The notes below the pieces were generated by a model. It ran no database searches and was not told the DNA's origin. It saw nothing but the letters and a program-made list of their open reading frames with translations. Shown here one piece after another: positions 51,906 through 60,801 of a stretch of 62,624 nucleotides of DNA. The stretch is from Niastella sp. Lineage in GTDB: Bacteria; Bacteroidota; Bacteroidia; Chitinophagales; Chitinophagaceae. The position numbers and the translations under genes were made by a program. Numbering within the stretch: the first letter of the stretch is position 1; every line of letters begins with the position of its first letter. The stretch spans positions 1 through 62,624 of the forward strand of contig JAGIBF010000048.1 in assembly GCA_017744515.1 (NCBI GenBank). Reading direction: 5' to 3'.

Positions 51906-51913
51906 CAAAACTA
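51906..51913 (-). promoter_or_regulatory. -7 box of the HsdR-N gene, implying a leaderless transcript
   Basis: Minus strand TAGTTTTG, a perfect TAnnTTTG, 4 nt before the ATG (51899-51901). No clear -33 element. Confidence 0.4.
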
Positions 51914-52011
51914 CGGTTTGCCGGGCTATATTCATATACAGCAGCTTGCCTCTCTTCACATTAATAAAAACACCCTGTTTTTGAGGAAAATAAGCGAAAT
52001 TTAACCCTTAT

Positions 52012-52782
52012 ATGAAGACAAAAGAAGACATCGTTCAAAACTGGCTGCCCCGTTATACCGGAGAAGCATTGAGCAACTTCGGCAAGTACATCCTGCTGAC
52101 CAACTTCAGCAACTATGTAAAGATGTTTGCCGAATGGAACAAAGTACCCATTATTGGCCTCGACCGCCCCATGCAATGCGCCACCGCCGAAAACATTACC
52201 ATCATCAACTTTGGTATGGGTAGTCCCACTGCCGCCACCGTGATGGACCTGCTCACCGCCATCGATCCCGAAGCTGTATTATTCCTGGGCAAATGTGGAG
52301 GATTGAAAAAGCGCAACAACATCGGAGATCTGATCTTACCAATTGCAGCTATCCGTGGTGAGGGTACGTCCAACGATTACTTCCCACCCGAGGTACCGGC
52401 ACTGCCTGCCTTCGCCCTGCAAAAAGCGGTATCCACCACGATACGTGATTATGGCGTCGATTACTGGACAGGCACTGTTTATACCACCAACCGCCGCGTA
52501 TGGGAGCATGATGAGCAATTCAAGGAATACCTGCAACGCATCCGCAGCTATGCCATCGACATGGAAACAGCTACCATCTTCTCTGTAGGTTTCTACAATA
52601 AAATACCTACCGGCGCCCTGCTGCTGGTGAGCGATTCGCCCATGATACCCGAAGGCGTAAAAACAGAAGAGAGCGATAAAGCTGTCACTGCTAATTACGT
52701 GGAGCGTCACCTGCGCATCGGCATCGATTCATTGAAACAACTGATCAATAACGGACTTACCGTGCGGCACCTGAAGTTTTAG
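52012..52782 (+). CDS. amn: AMP nucleosidase
   Basis: A 256-residue enzyme of the phosphorylase/nucleosidase superfamily that splits AMP into adenine and ribose 5-phosphate. Visible are NFGMGSPTAATVMDLL (phosphate/ribose site), FLGKCGGLK, DLILPIAAIRGEGTS, YAIDMETATIFSVGF (the catalytic Met-Glu) and LLVSDSPMIPEGVKT (Asp binding adenine). This is the short, Bacteroidota-type AMP nucleosidase rather than the long proteobacterial Amn. The 3' end overlaps the convergent gene by 26 bp. Confidence 0.9.
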   Translation: MKTKEDIVQNWLPRYTGEALSNFGKYILLTNFSNYVKMFAEWNKVPIIGLDRPMQCATAENITIINFGMGSPTAATVMDLLTAIDPEAVLFLGKCGGLKKRNNIGDLILPIAAIRGEGTSNDYFPPEVPALPAFALQKAVSTTIRDYGVDYWTGTVYTTNRRVWEHDEQFKEYLQRIRSYAIDMETATIFSVGFYNKIPTGALLLVSDSPMIPEGVKTEESDKAVTANYVERHLRIGIDSLKQLINNGLTVRHLKF

Positions 52783-53509
52783 GACGGACTTCACCGATGA
52801 TAACCCCAAAGCTGCCATCCGTTTGTATCCATTGCTTCTCGGGCAAATAGGTGCGGGATACAAAGCCGTCCAGGTACAAGGCGTCGAGACAGCCTTGTTG
52901 CCTGAAGAAGTCGGCAAAGTCATAGAAGTTCATGGGCTCCTTCGTCATGGCAAACAGGAGTTTGTTGCCCGGCAACACACCAACACCGTTGCGGATATTG
53001 ACATTGGCAGACCCTTTTTTGAAATCGGCATGAATAGCACCGTTGCTCACTAACATCGGCCCCGATTGTGTAGCGAAGCTGATCTTTTTACTGTACTTAT
53101 AATCCTGCGTACGGCAAACAACTGCCTTCTTATCGGTAGTAATATAGAAGACCCCGTTAGGTTTCATATAAAAATTACCATACCCCGACGACGTATTAAG
53201 TTTTGTTATCAGCCGTCCCTGTTGAATATAAAGCCCCAGCGGTGTACGGTCTTCCATATACATGCCGCCGTTCATAGCAAAGACCAATGTCTGCTGCTTG
53301 CCGTTGAGATATTGCCGCAGGCGTTCAATACTGCCCAGGATACTTCCCTGATCATCTTTCCAATACAACTGCAGGTCTTGCTTTTGGAGATCGACAATGT
53401 AACTGATTACCTTGTTACTGTCTTTGTTGTTCTGCGCAAGAGACGAACCTGTACTTAGGATAAGAAAAACTACGATGAGCACCCTTGCCGGAAAATGTTT
53501 ATATCGCAT
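52757..53509 (-). CDS. Phosphodiester glycosidase family (NAGPA-like) exported protein
   Basis: A 250-residue protein with signal peptide MRYKHFPARVLIVVFLILST... ending SLAQ. The NAGPA-type domain shows VFAMNGGMYMEDRTPLGLYI, NFYMKPNGVFYI, ATQSGPMLVSNG, NGVGVLPGNKLLFAMT and CLDALYLDGFVSR. Relatives remove GlcNAc from phosphodiester-linked GlcNAc-1-phosphate or act on exopolysaccharide or wall polymers. The start at 53509 gives the clean signal peptide; the long upstream extension in the same frame is antisense to the ABC gene and is rejected. It is divergent from the ABC gene with only 34 bp between start codons. Confidence 0.85.
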   Translation of the reverse strand: MRYKHFPARVLIVVFLILSTGSSLAQNNKDSNKVISYIVDLQKQDLQLYWKDDQGSILGSIERLRQYLNGKQQTLVFAMNGGMYMEDRTPLGLYIQQGRLITKLNTSSGYGNFYMKPNGVFYITTDKKAVVCRTQDYKYSKKISFATQSGPMLVSNGAIHADFKKGSANVNIRNGVGVLPGNKLLFAMTKEPMNFYDFADFFRQQGCLDALYLDGFVSRTYLPEKQWIQTDGSFGVIIGEVRPKTSGAAR

Positions 53510-53543
53510 CGCGTGAAAGCTTTTATACCGTAATTTACATCCC

Positions 53544-55280
53544 ATGGCCATACCCTTGCTCCAAATAAATAATTTGCAGGTAGATTTCGTTACGGAGATC
53601 GGCACTACCACTGCTGTCAATAACATTTCCCTGGAAGTACAGCGTGGAGAAATCGTGGCCATTGTAGGCGAATCAGGCTCCGGTAAATCGGTTACCTCTC
53701 TGTCTATATTGCAACTGCACCCCACTCCACCGGCCAGGTATACCCAGGGCAATATCCTGTTTTCTCCGGACGGGCAAACTTCGGTTAACCTGCTTACACA
53801 AACGCCCCAGCAATTGCGGGCCATACGGGGCAACCAGATAGCCATGATCTTCCAGGAACCGATGACTTCCCTCAATCCTGTGTTTACCTGTGGCGATCAG
53901 GTGATGGAGGCCATCCGCCTGCACCGGAAATTATCCAAAGAAGCCGCTTCACAGAAAACCATTGAGCTGTTTGAAAAGGTAAAGCTTCCCAACCCGGCAC
54001 AGCTGTTCCACCGATATCCACACCAGTTAAGCGGCGGACAGAAACAGCGGGTCATGATCGCTATGGCCATGAGTTGCGAGCCCGATCTATTGATCTGTGA
54101 TGAGCCAACCACCGCCCTGGACGTAACAGTACAAAAAACCATTCTGCAGCTCATCAAATCACTGCAACAAGCTGAGCAGATGGGCGTGATCTTCATTACA
54201 CACGACCTGAGCGTGGTGGCAGAAGTGGCCGACAGAGCAGTGGTGATGTATAAAGGAAACATTGTAGAGCAAGGTCCTGTTGCCAACCTGTTCAGCAACC
54301 CACAACATCCCTATACCAAAGGACTGCTGGCCTGCCGGCCGATACTTCATCCGAAAGGGCAACGGCTTCCGGTAGTGAGTGACTTTTTAGAAAACAAGAC
54401 CGAAAGTCCGGAAGACCGAAAGTCCGAAAATACAGCGCATCAATATGAACTTTCTTCCGGACTTTCCCGACTTTCCGACTTTACCGACCCTCTGCTTCGC
54501 GTCGAACACCTAAGCGTGTGGTTCCCTGCTAAGAAGTCATTCCTTGGCAAGCCATTGGAATATACCAAAGCGGTCAACGATGTGAGCTTTGAAGTATACA
54601 AGGGAGAAACACTGGGTCTGGTAGGAGAATCGGGTTGTGGTAAAACAACTTTGGGCAGGACCATCCTGCGGCTGATCGAACCTACCAAGGGAAAGATCAT
54701 CTACGATGGCATCGACCTGACAGCCAAAAAGAGGGATGAGCTGAAAGCACTCCGCAAAGACATACAGATCGTTTTCCAGGACCCCTACTCTTCTTTGAAC
54801 CCACGCCTCACCATTGGCGACGCCATTGCAGAACCACTTAAAGTGCATCGCCTGCTGCCTACAGATAAACAACGCAGGGACAAAGTGGTGGAGTTGCTGG
54901 AAAAAGTGAACCTCAATGCCGAACATTTTAACCGCTACCCCCATGAGTTTTCCGGCGGTCAGCGGCAACGCATTGTAATAGCAAGAGCTTTGGCATTGAA
55001 CCCTTCCTTCATTGTGTGCGATGAATCAGTGTCGGCCCTTGATGTAAGTGTGCAGGCACAGGTATTGAACCTGCTGAATGACCTCAAAAAGGAATTTGGG
55101 TTCACCATCATCTTTATCTCCCACGACCTCTCTGTAGTGCGCTATATCAGCGACCGCATCATGGTCATGAACAAAGGCCAGATCGAAGAGATCGGCGAGG
55201 CAGAGGAGGTATATTTCAATCCTAAACAAGCTTATACACAGCAATTGATCGCCTCTATTCCGAAAGGAGTACTTAGTTGA
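53544..55280 (+). CDS. Fused two-domain oligopeptide/dipeptide ABC transporter ATPase (DppDF/GsiA-like)
   Basis: A 578-residue protein with two complete ABC ATPases: residues about 4-280 (Walker A GESGSGKS, signature LSGGQKQR, Walker [13 protein letters not shown]) and about 316-575 (Walker A GESGCGKT, signature [20 protein letters not shown]). Each carries the C-terminal oligopeptide-type extension start ([26 protein letters not shown]). It powers uptake of peptides by partner permeases (DppB/C type), which are not in this window. The linker between the halves (about residues 283-316, [20 protein letters not shown]...) is encoded by an octamer inverted-repeat array identical in type to one in the rfbC-rfbB spacer, so it is probably a repeat insertion that stayed in frame. 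Confidence 0.93.
   Translation: MAIPLLQINNLQVDFVTEIGTTTAVNNISLEVQRGEIVAIVGESGSGKSVTSLSILQLHPTPPARYTQGNILFSPDGQTSVNLLTQTPQQLRAIRGNQIAMIFQEPMTSLNPVFTCGDQVMEAIRLHRKLSKEAASQKTIELFEKVKLPNPAQLFHRYPHQLSGGQKQRVMIAMAMSCEPDLLICDEPTTALDVTVQKTILQLIKSLQQAEQMGVIFITHDLSVVAEVADRAVVMYKGNIVEQGPVANLFSNPQHPYTKGLLACRPILHPKGQRLPVVSDFLENKTESPEDRKSENTAHQYELSSGLSRLSDFTDPLLRVEHLSVWFPAKKSFLGKPLEYTKAVNDVSFEVYKGETLGLVGESGCGKTTLGRTILRLIEPTKGKIIYDGIDLTAKKRDELKALRKDIQIVFQDPYSSLNPRLTIGDAIAEPLKVHRLLPTDKQRRDKVVELLEKVNLNAEHFNRYPHEFSGGQRQRIVIARALALNPSFIVCDESVSALDVSVQAQVLNLLNDLKKEFGFTIIFISHDLSVVRYISDRIMVMNKGQIEEIGEAEEVYFNPKQAYTQQLIASIPKGVLS
54396..54489. repeat. Octamer (AAGTCCGG-type) inverted tandem arrays inside the ABC ATPase gene
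   Basis: Left array: AAGACCGA, AAGTCCGG, AAGACCGA, AAGTCCGA (54396-54427, period 8). Right array, reverse-complement type with 8/9-nt spacing, 54452-54489 (CTTCCGGA, CTTTCCCGA, CTTTCCGA, CTTTACCGA). The two arms can pair. The array is in frame and encodes part of the interdomain linker. Confidence 0.9.
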
Positions 55281-55322
55281 CTGGTTAAAAAGTTGACAAG
55301 AAAATACAGAGCGCGTCTTCCC

Positions 55323-55354
55323 CTATCAACTTATCAACCTATTAACTTATAACT
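55323..55354. repeat. Octamer tandem repeat CTATCAAC-type x4 between convergent genes
   Basis: Units CTATCAAC, TTATCAAC, CTATTAAC, TTATAACT (period 8). Two AGTTGAC words to the left (55275 and 55291) are of reverse-complement type, giving a loose hairpin across the ABC-TraB spacer. The stop codon of the minus-strand TraB-type gene (55353-55355) sits at the array's edge. Confidence 0.85.
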
Positions 55355-58300
55355 AATCGCGGTATCTACGACTCTTCACCATGTCCGACATATACCCTTT
55401 GTACAGCCTGATGTTACGAGCCTCGTAGAACGACCTTGCACTGCTGCGTTTGGCAGTCAACATCTCTTGCATGATCTTTTCCAGCTGCTCTCTTACAGGT
55501 TTATCAGTTTCCAGCTTCCGTTCATCGCGATCAGTAAATTCATCGTTATCTATATCTATCTCCTCCATCTTCTCAGGTTGCATGCCCACTGGCGCCACAT
55601 ACCAGTTGGCATCATCACGCATCCGTTTGTATTTATAGAAATAGACCCAGCCCTTTTTCTTTTCATACGTCACCGGCAGCTTATCCAGAAACACGAGTGT
55701 ATCCAACCTTGCATACCTGCCTGACTGATTGAGCAGCAAACTGCGGGTAATGTCCAGCTGGTTTTTATACTGAGCCGGGAATTGATCAATCATCTTCAGC
55801 TCTTTTAGGTCATCATACAGTTCACTCCGGTACTTGTCCAGTTTAGCATACTTCATAAACAGTGAATCAGCTACCGGCTGCTTATTGTGTAGCAGCATAA
55901 TGAAAGCATTGTACAGCAGCCGCCTGTCGCCTGTTTTCATCAGCTGCTCAAAAAAGCTCCGTACACCAGGATTCTTATCACGGAAAGGCAACAGCAGTGC
56001 CGCGTATTGCTCCAGGTCGTTATTGCCTTCATCCATTTCCTGCTCTTCATCGTCATCATCCAGACCGAGCAACATGGACCTGCGTTGATTCTTTTTGCCT
56101 GCCCGTTCTATCTTCTCCTTGTCTTCTGCGGCTACTTGCTTCTTTAATAGCTGCTTGCCATCGAGGTATATCTTACTGAAGTAAGATTCGTAATCCGCGG
56201 CCTTCAGGTAGCCACTGTCTACCATTTTCGTCAGCAGTTGCATGATCTGCTCTTCATAATCATCTACCACCATCAGTTGTAATATATCCGGGAAGATGGT
56301 TTTGGTGAGTGCCAGCGTATCATACAAGTAATACCAGCTGCCCCTGTCAGCTTCCCTGCCACGGAAATACCCCCTTCCGGAAACACCACTGAATGACATA
56401 GAGACGGAACGACCGCCGTACCTATAGAAGCTACCACTTTCTTCAACGATCGGCGGCTCCTGCAGCATCGCGTTTTTAAAGGCAGTAAAAGAAGCTTTGG
56501 TCTGTTGTCTGGCCAGGGCATTCAAAATAGCATGTTGCAGATCGGCAGTATCTTTTGCCTTCCAATACAATGCCTGCAGCCAGCCAGTAACAGCAGTATC
56601 CTTCGACCTGCCCAGCCTGCCTATGAGGTATCGCTTAACGCGCAAATATTCGGTGATATCCCAGTTGAGGGCGTCGATGGTTTGTTTGATCCGTGGAACA
56701 TCCGTCGAGTCATAGGTTACCAGCGAAATGGCGCCGGCAGCTCTTCGGGCAGTGATGCTGTCTTTACTGAACAGATCGCGGAGCACCTGGTCGGTTTTAC
56801 GCACAAATACAGCATTGCCTTTCAATGTATCGGCTGGTGTAAAACTGGTAAAGAAGCTCTGCAGGAAAGGGCTGCGTTGGTTCATCGTATCAGTAAGCGT
56901 GGCAAGGTGGAACAAATGCCCATCCTTATACAATGTTTTCACCATCAACAACCGGCTGCTACCGGTATCTGTAAAGTGATTTTCATGGCACCTGAACCCA
57001 TTGGGTAAGTTGTATTGCTTATCGAAACGGACAATGAATGTGCTGTCGTCATCCCATACCTCCGTAAAATTTTCATTCCAGAATGCTGCACTGTCTTTCC
57101 AATAAGCATATTTAGACAAGGGATCATAAGCAACCCGTATTTTTTCACCGGTGGTATCATTGCCAATGACCATGAACTTTTTATCATTGCCCGGAAACAG
57201 TCCTTCCTCACCAAGTTCCTCATAAGCCATACGGTACAGGTCATCCATATCTGTTATGTCTTCCTTCTTTTTCTCTTCAGGAAACAAAGGCGATTGTACA
57301 GTGAAATGCAGGGAAGTATCCCTACGCAGCTTTGCTTCAGGATAGATGAATGGCTGAACGGTAAAGGATTCCATAAACCGGCGCACATTGGCATTCTCGT
57401 TTTTATACCTGGCTATTACGGCATAATATACCGGCCCCCGGATGATGTACTTTACCGAACTATAACTGCCATCCTTATGGCTGTATTTACTTTCCAGCGC
57501 CGGGTACCCATTTTGTAAAGTAAGTTTCCTGACCAATTGTTTTTCGATAAAGGAAGAATAACCATAGCTTTCATCCATCAGGTTCAGTTCGAAGCTGTCT
57601 TCTTCTATGAAGGAATAATTATGCAGGTCCACTTTCAATACCAGGTAGCAATTGCCATCCTGTTTATCCCAGGCACTGTATTCCAGCCTGTCGGTACCCA
57701 TGTTATTGTCATGTAACAACGCAGGCGTATGCGGCACCTGAACACTAAAGCCGCCGGTAGCAGGCTGCCAGGTTTGCCATCCGCCTGTTGTGTATTCTTT
57801 CAATTGCACCGACTGGAAGAACTTAGTGGCTTCTGTACCGCTGTTGACGTATTCTCCATTGCCGCTCATCTTGAAGATGACCAGCTCAAAAGGTGTAATG
57901 AAAATATTGTATCGCTGGTAATCGCCCCGGCGGGTACGGTTTACAATGTCATATCCTTTATACCCATTCTTCATGATGGGCGTTTTCTTCAATATTTTAC
58001 CCGGCACATTTTCATACAACAGGCTGTCTACTTTCTTGTACACAGTTTCGGCGGAATGCCCAAAAGCCAGGCTATTGGTCTTTACACGCGTCACCATGTA
58101 ATAAGCGCCATTCACCATATCGGCATACTGTACTACGTCCATCCCATTCCAATCGGTAAACTGGTAAAACTTCTTTCCGGGAATACTTACTTTGTAAAAA
58201 CCGTCGCCCGCTGTTTGCGTCACGAAGCGATGCTCCATACGCATCTTTTCGATGGCTTCTTTTTGTGTGCTGTTGCGGTCATCCATCATTACGGGCCGTA

Positions 58301-59243
58301 AGGTATATCCCATCTGCCGCAGCATTTCAATAACGCCCCGTTTGCCAGGCAGGTGGGCAGCACCTACACCTACAAACAGCGATTGCTTTTTAATGATGGA
58401 GTCGATCGAGTTGGCCTGTATCTCATTGCGTTTATACAGGAACTTTTCCTGGAAAGCATCGGAAGCTACGGTGAGCGCTTCCAGCGAATCCAGAAGGTCG
58501 AGATCACCACGGCGGTAGGCTTCTTCCACCTTTTTAGGATTGGTCATCATGCCTTCCATATCATAACTCTTCCGCTTCCTGTTGCGGTCGCGGATCATAT
58601 CCTTGTAAGCTTCTACTACGAGCTTTTCACTTTCTTCGAAATTCTCTACACCGCTGAGCCGCTTACCCAGCTTCTTACCCACCTGGAAGATGTACATGTC
58701 CAGGAAAGTATCTTCCTCAAAATCGTCTGTCCGGGTGCCATACGTCCGGTACAACATGCCATTGATCATAGAAGGTTCCACCGACAAGGCTGCCTTGATG
58801 GCCTCTTCGTAGCTGTCGATGGCAAACGTGGTGATGCGCATATTGTCGGAGATCAAATGGCCTTCATCACGTGCGGCAAACCTGTCGCCACCACGTCCTC
58901 TCGCGCCAAAGAAAGAGGAATTGCTGTAATCGTCCTGCCAGCTTTCGGGGTTGGTTTCCAGCGCCACCACTTCCGCGCTCTTGATCGCATTGTAAAAAGT
59001 GTCCCCAAGGTGGAAGGCCAGCTTATCGCTTACGTGCATGGTGCCAAACAGGTAGGAAGGTTTCTTCATTCCCTTGCCGGTGATCTCCCACAGGAGGCTG
59101 GGATATTTTTTACTGGCATCCCTGATGGCTGGTTTGGCCGCCGCAGACGGCTGTTTGACGGGCGTTTGCCCGCGCTGTTGAGCTGATAAAGACAGGGTAG
59201 AAACGGTGAGCAGGGCTGTGAGCGGCAGGACAAATTTTCTCAT
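55353..59243 (-). CDS. Very large TraB/GumN (TIKI-like) domain protein, exported
   Basis: A 1296-residue protein with signal peptide MRKFVLPLTALLTVSTLSLSAQ. Residues about 45-340 are a TraB/GumN (TIKI-type) domain: PSYLFGTMHVSDKLAFHLGD (GTMH at 67-70), VVALETNPESW, a DMYIFQVGKKLGKRLSGVEN stretch and the second metal motif FVGVGAAHLPGKRGVIEML. In characterised relatives the two GxxH motifs bind a metal for proteolysis. The remaining ~950 residues are unusual: beta-rich repeats with VYYAVIARYKN-type strands, then helical segments with an acidic patch (LGLDDDDEEQEMDEGNND). I do not recognise this part. The start at 59243 gives the signal peptide; the longer frame is rejected. The stop adjoins an octamer repeat. 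Confidence 0.8.
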   Translation of the reverse strand: MRKFVLPLTALLTVSTLSLSAQQRGQTPVKQPSAAAKPAIRDASKKYPSLLWEITGKGMKKPSYLFGTMHVSDKLAFHLGDTFYNAIKSAEVVALETNPESWQDDYSNSSFFGARGRGGDRFAARDEGHLISDNMRITTFAIDSYEEAIKAALSVEPSMINGMLYRTYGTRTDDFEEDTFLDMYIFQVGKKLGKRLSGVENFEESEKLVVEAYKDMIRDRNRKRKSYDMEGMMTNPKKVEEAYRRGDLDLLDSLEALTVASDAFQEKFLYKRNEIQANSIDSIIKKQSLFVGVGAAHLPGKRGVIEMLRQMGYTLRPVMMDDRNSTQKEAIEKMRMEHRFVTQTAGDGFYKVSIPGKKFYQFTDWNGMDVVQYADMVNGAYYMVTRVKTNSLAFGHSAETVYKKVDSLLYENVPGKILKKTPIMKNGYKGYDIVNRTRRGDYQRYNIFITPFELVIFKMSGNGEYVNSGTEATKFFQSVQLKEYTTGGWQTWQPATGGFSVQVPHTPALLHDNNMGTDRLEYSAWDKQDGNCYLVLKVDLHNYSFIEEDSFELNLMDESYGYSSFIEKQLVRKLTLQNGYPALESKYSHKDGSYSSVKYIIRGPVYYAVIARYKNENANVRRFMESFTVQPFIYPEAKLRRDTSLHFTVQSPLFPEEKKKEDITDMDDLYRMAYEELGEEGLFPGNDKKFMVIGNDTTGEKIRVAYDPLSKYAYWKDSAAFWNENFTEVWDDDSTFIVRFDKQYNLPNGFRCHENHFTDTGSSRLLMVKTLYKDGHLFHLATLTDTMNQRSPFLQSFFTSFTPADTLKGNAVFVRKTDQVLRDLFSKDSITARRAAGAISLVTYDSTDVPRIKQTIDALNWDITEYLRVKRYLIGRLGRSKDTAVTGWLQALYWKAKDTADLQHAILNALARQQTKASFTAFKNAMLQEPPIVEESGSFYRYGGRSVSMSFSGVSGRGYFRGREADRGSWYYLYDTLALTKTIFPDILQLMVVDDYEEQIMQLLTKMVDSGYLKAADYESYFSKIYLDGKQLLKKQVAAEDKEKIERAGKKNQRRSMLLGLDDDDEEQEMDEGNNDLEQYAALLLPFRDKNPGVRSFFEQLMKTGDRRLLYNAFIMLLHNKQPVADSLFMKYAKLDKYRSELYDDLKELKMIDQFPAQYKNQLDITRSLLLNQSGRYARLDTLVFLDKLPVTYEKKKGWVYFYKYKRMRDDANWYVAPVGMQPEKMEEIDIDNDEFTDRDERKLETDKPVREQLEKIMQEMLTAKRSSARSFYEARNIRLYKGYMSDMVKSRRYRD

Positions 59244-59627
59244 ATACAAGGGTGGGTTTATGAAGGGCTTTACGAAGCAGCCGGACCGTGCCGAAAGGCC
59301 GGACCACCCGCCTCCCGGGTCCCCTTTGGAAGATGCTAAAAACAACCGAGATCATAAAATATTTGGTGTTTTTGTTTTCTTAAAACGGGCTGCAGGGCCT
59401 ACTGCAGGGTTACGGGGCCCAAAACAAGGCAGTTGGGCCAGATTCTTTATTTTTTCATATCCCTATTATTTCCTACCTTCGCCCGCTTGAAATTTATGCC
59501 TGACATGCTATCAAACCTGGTGCCGTAAGACCTCGTTTGTCCGGAGCAATCTCCCCGATGTACCCGCTCTTACTCCACCGCTTGGTATCATGTGGCTACC
59601 TACCGTAATAAAATTGTTATAATTCAC
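59244..59627. other. Divergent intergenic region between the TraB-type gene and queA
   Basis: About 380 bp with no credible gene. A GC-richer stretch (59380-59440) has two CTGCAG(GG) words and several GGGCC words. A TACCTTCG word (near consensus -7) occurs around 59474. No strong promoter pair is seen. Confidence 0.5.
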
Positions 59628-60677
59628 ATGAAGCTATCACAGTTCAGGTTTGATTTACCGCTTAATCTCATTGCCCAACACCCTACGAAAAAACGTGAAG
59701 ATGCCCGCCTGATGGTGGTGCACCGTAAGACCGGCCAGATCGAAAACAAGCACTTCCGCGATATCATGGATTATTTTGACGATAAGGATGTTTTCGTTGT
59801 CAACAATACCAAGGTATTCCCCGCCCGGATGTATGGACGCAAAGAAAAAACAGGTGCTAAAATTGAAGTATTCCTCTTAAGAGAATTGAATAAGCCTAAC
59901 CGCCTCTGGGACGTGATCGTTGATCCTGCCCGTAAGATCCGTGTAGGTAATAAACTCTATTTCGGAGAGAACGACGAGCTGGTAGCCGAAGTAATCGACA
60001 ATACCACTTCCCGTGGCCGTACCATCCGCTTCCTGTGGGATGGCACCGACGACGAGTTTCGTCAAATGCTGGAATTCCTGGGTGAAACACCCCTGCCTAA
60101 ATATATCAAGCGCAAGCCCGAAGCTGAAGACAAAGAGCGTTTCCAAACGGTGTATGCCAAGCACGAAGGCGCTGTAGCGGCTCCCACTGCCGGTCTGCAC
60201 TTCAGCATCGAGCTGATCAAAAGGCTGGAAATTAAAGGTATCCGCTTTGCAGAGGTAACCTTGCACACCGGCCTTGGCACTTTCCGCCCCATCGAGGTGG
60301 AAGACCTCAGCAAACACAAGATGGATGCTGAATACTATCGCATAGAAGATACTGCCTGCAAGATCGTGAACAAGGCGATCGAAGGTGGCCACCGCATCTG
60401 CTCCGTAGGTACCACTACCATGCGGGCGCTGGAATCTTCTTACACTGCTGAAAAGCTGTTGAAACCTTCCGAAGGCTGGACGAACATTTTCATCCACCCT
60501 CCGTACCAGTTCAACATCGCTGATGCACTGGTTACCAACCTGCACCTGCCCAAGACGAGCCTGCTGATCATGACCTGCGCTTTTGCTGGTTATGACCTGG
60601 CCATGGAAGCCTATAAAAAGGCCATCAAGGACAAGTACCGCTTCTTCAGCTATGGCGATGCCATGATCGTGATCTAA
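59628..60677 (+). CDS. queA: S-adenosylmethionine:tRNA ribosyltransferase-isomerase
   Basis: A 349-residue enzyme that builds epoxyqueuosine in tRNA by transferring and isomerising the ribosyl part of SAM. Motifs: [40 protein letters not shown], the highly conserved [34 protein letters not shown] and [13 protein letters not shown]. The start at 59628 (MKLSQFRFD) is the family start; an upstream in-frame ATG adds 12 unlike residues. It is followed by a strong terminator. Confidence 0.97.
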   Translation: MKLSQFRFDLPLNLIAQHPTKKREDARLMVVHRKTGQIENKHFRDIMDYFDDKDVFVVNNTKVFPARMYGRKEKTGAKIEVFLLRELNKPNRLWDVIVDPARKIRVGNKLYFGENDELVAEVIDNTTSRGRTIRFLWDGTDDEFRQMLEFLGETPLPKYIKRKPEAEDKERFQTVYAKHEGAVAAPTAGLHFSIELIKRLEIKGIRFAEVTLHTGLGTFRPIEVEDLSKHKMDAEYYRIEDTACKIVNKAIEGGHRICSVGTTTMRALESSYTAEKLLKPSEGWTNIFIHPPYQFNIADALVTNLHLPKTSLLIMTCAFAGYDLAMEAYKKAIKDKYRFFSYGDAMIVI

Positions 60678-60705
60678 GCAATCAGTTAATGATCAATTCA
60701 TACGG

Positions 60706-60733
60706 AAAGCCTCACTTAAGTGGGGCTTTTTCT
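60706..60733 (+). terminator. Terminator of queA
   Basis: A 10-bp stem AAAGCCTCAC/GTGGGGCTTT (60706-60715 and 60720-60729, one G-T pair), loop TTAA, then a T-rich tail. Confidence 0.9.
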
Positions 60734-60762
60734 TTTGGACAAACGGGTCGGACTTATTGAGA

Positions 60763-60792
60763 TTGCAGTATTGGCACCCTTGTATTACTTTC
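60763..60792 (+). promoter_or_regulatory. Promoter candidate for the GT4 gene
   Basis: TTG at 60763-60765, a 19-nt spacer, then TTACTTTC at 60785-60792 (two mismatches to TAnnTTTG). The ATG is at 60802. Confidence 0.4.
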
Positions 60793-60801
60793 GCACTCGT
60801 T

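Noticed and set aside
53510..53875. N-terminal extension of the phosphodiester glycosidase-like gene
   Set aside because: It runs antisense through the ABC ATPase gene, and the signal peptide at 53509 is a better start.
58353..59186. 277-codon plus-strand frame opposite the TraB-type gene
   Set aside because: It is antisense to the conserved TraB/GumN domain and has no recognisable motifs.
59877..60545. 222-codon antisense frame within queA
   Set aside because: Shadow of queA; no domain or start context supports it.
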